Source of the DNA: Halocaridina rubra
Taxonomy: Eukaryota > Arthropoda > Malacostraca > Decapoda > Atyidae
DNA length: 64,000 nucleotides
NCBI GenBank assembly: GCA_037179515.1
Contig: JAXCGZ010019165.1
Span: 1-64,000 of the forward strand
Direction of reading: 5' to 3'
Every line of letters starts with the position of its first letter. Position 1 is the stretch's first letter. The notes beneath the pieces are model-generated. The model was not told the DNA's origin. It made no database searches and was given only the letters and a program-made list of their open reading frames with translations. The position numbers and the translations under genes are program-made. Positions 62,920-64,000 of the stretch are shown one piece after another.

Positions 62920-64000
62920 TGGGGTGATATCCATAGTCATAGTTGTAGTTTCGACTGTGTGATTCTGCTGGGAATTCATCATTATAGAGTGTTCTGGGGT
63001 TAGCCCATGGATCCTGGTGTCTGTACCTGCCGTTGGATGTGTAACGCTGGTTTGAGTACGTGCCGTGGTATGATCGGGCCTTCCCAAAGTTTGTATGCCT
63101 AGGTGAGTGTCTAGGGTTGTAAGAGCCATCACTCCAGGAGAAGTCTCTTGTGCGTGGACGGCGATAAGAGAGGTTTGTATCGTGTCTCTTTCTGTAGTCT
63201 CACGTATAGGGGATTGTTTCATTAGCTCTTTGCTGTTTATTTTGGTATGACTGTAGTTTGGGATATTTTGTAGAATACCCAGGTTGTGTCCATTGTTTGC
63301 CCCCACGAAATGGCTGGACAATTGTGCCTGTAGGCCATTGATTCAGTTTGTAAGGCACATATTCAAATCCTTTTGATATCGTTATTGCGAAGGAAACCCA
63401 ATTTGGTTTGCGAGAAAGCTCCTTAATCAAGACTTCTTCAGAAGGAATGCCTTGATTTGTCAATGTACCTGTAGGCCATTGATTCAGTTTGTAAGGCACA
63501 TATTCAAATCCTTTCGATATCGTTATTGCAAAGGAAACCCAATTTGGTTTGCGAGAAAGCTCCTTAATCAAGACTTCTTCAGAAGGAATGCCTTGATTTG
63601 TCAATGTATTACGTATCTCTCTCTCAAAGGGGTTGCCAGGAATGTGAATATATATTTGAGCTGTAACCCTTGCACTTGCATTATTGGGCAACTGTGGCTG
63701 TGGGGGAGAGGACTTCGATGGAATGTTTAGAATAGAGACTGCTGCTATTTTGTCTTTTCTGTTTTCTTCATTGTTTTGCAGCCTATTGCTGGGTTGGTTA
63801 TTTGTGCTGGAAGGTGTAATTTGGTTGTCCTGGTTAGTGATAGTTGCTGTGTTGTTAGGAGTAGTGGAGATTGGCTCTATATCTTCTTTGCTGTTTTGCA
63901 ACTCTTTACCAGGTTGGTTGTTTGTGCTGGGAAGAATCTTGTTCTGGTTAGTGCCTGTTGTTGTATTGTTAGGAGTAGTGGGGAAGGACGCTGTTGTTTC
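62906..64000 (-). pseudogene. LINE-2 ORF1 protein, partial, one nonsense codon, internal 47-residue duplication
   Basis: The frame is open from the right edge (5' end missing) to TAA at 62906-62908, broken only by TGA at about 63200-63202 (preceded by ACG; CGA to TGA is likely). N-terminal part: Asn/Thr-rich, with two copies of a ~37-residue unit (TTPNNTTTGTNQN and TTPNNTATITNQD). Middle: RRM-like domain (VTAQIYIHIPGNPFEREI, then NWVSFAITISKGFEYVPYKL and QWPTGT). A 141-bp in-frame tandem duplication (about 63327-63467 and 63468-63608) doubles the LTNQGIPSEEVLIKEL to NQWPTGT segment. C-terminal part: Arg/Tyr/Asn-rich tail (SYHGTYSNQRYTSNGRYR). The expected role is an RNA-binding chaperone of the LINE RNP. 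Confidence 0.8.
63327..63608 (-). repeat. 141-bp tandem duplication inside LINE-2 ORF1
   Basis: CCTGTAGGCCATTGATTCAG starts at 63327 and again at 63468. The copies differ at about two bases and keep the frame (47 residues). Confidence 0.93.

Larger units (their letters stand above)
59783..64000 (-). mobile_element. LINE-2, CR1/L2/Daphne-like non-LTR retrotransposon, partial
   Basis: The 3' end at 59783 is a (TTTTG)-rich simple tail. AAATAAA lies just before it (about 59815-59821 in reverse), after a ~300-bp 3' UTR. ORF2 (60088-62919) and ORF1 (62906-64000, running off the edge) are in the standard order. Damage is limited to one nonsense codon and two 1-nt deletions, so it is young. It sits inside LINE-1 ORF1 sequence. 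Confidence 0.87.

Overview
This is a eukaryotic, AT-rich, repeat-saturated stretch with no recognisable host gene, rRNA, prokaryotic operon or CRISPR array. Very long (TA)n, (ATT)n and (TC)n arrays, abundant Tigger/pogo DNA transposons and CR1/L2-like LINEs suggest an arthropod, most likely a decapod crustacean. That assignment is inference from repeat content, not from a marker gene.

The window is a chain of transposons separated by (TA)n arrays. Five related groups end in TA-flanked termini. Tigger-1 (nine copies, a to i) is 1.4-4 kb, has CAGTGTTNCC ends, and keeps broken TIGD1-like transposases in four copies. Tigger-2 has CAGGTATACCTC ends; copy b at 12351-14924 has a transposase with one frameshift and two altered catalytic-site residues. 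Family 3 is non-autonomous and built around a ~180-bp minisatellite. Tigger-4 has two copies with only a transposase N-terminus. The foldback MITE T has Tigger-1 ends and internal (ATT)n and (TC)n.

Layout. 1-1985: family 3 end, then MITE T. 1986-6750: Tigger-1a with Tigger-2a nested. 6857-8857: inverted pair of tandem tRNA-SINE arrays. 9000-10669: head-to-head MITE T. 10758-19418: Tigger-1b, Tigger-2b, family 3b, Tigger-1c and 1d. 19555-25798: Tigger-2c carrying a full-length LINE-1. 25803-36262: Tigger-1e, Tigger-4a (with MITE T inside), Tigger-1f, another MITE T. 36352-47903: family 3c split by a 9.8-kb Tigger-2d nest holding duplicated repeats, Tigger-4b, a LINE-3 fragment and a SINE. 48030-53835: family 3d and Tigger-1g. 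53967-59318: LINE-1 fragments and Tigger-1h and 1i. 59321-64000: a LINE-1 5' piece cut by LINE-2, which runs off the right edge.

How they work together (mixed observation and inference). Tigger-1-type transposase plausibly moves MITE T and the deletion derivatives, because they share ends. LINE-2 plausibly moves the SINE at 44194, because they share a 3' tail. The TA arrays look like landing pads that are split and regrown. LINE-1 has an ORF1/ORF2 overlap with a canonical -1 slippery heptamer.
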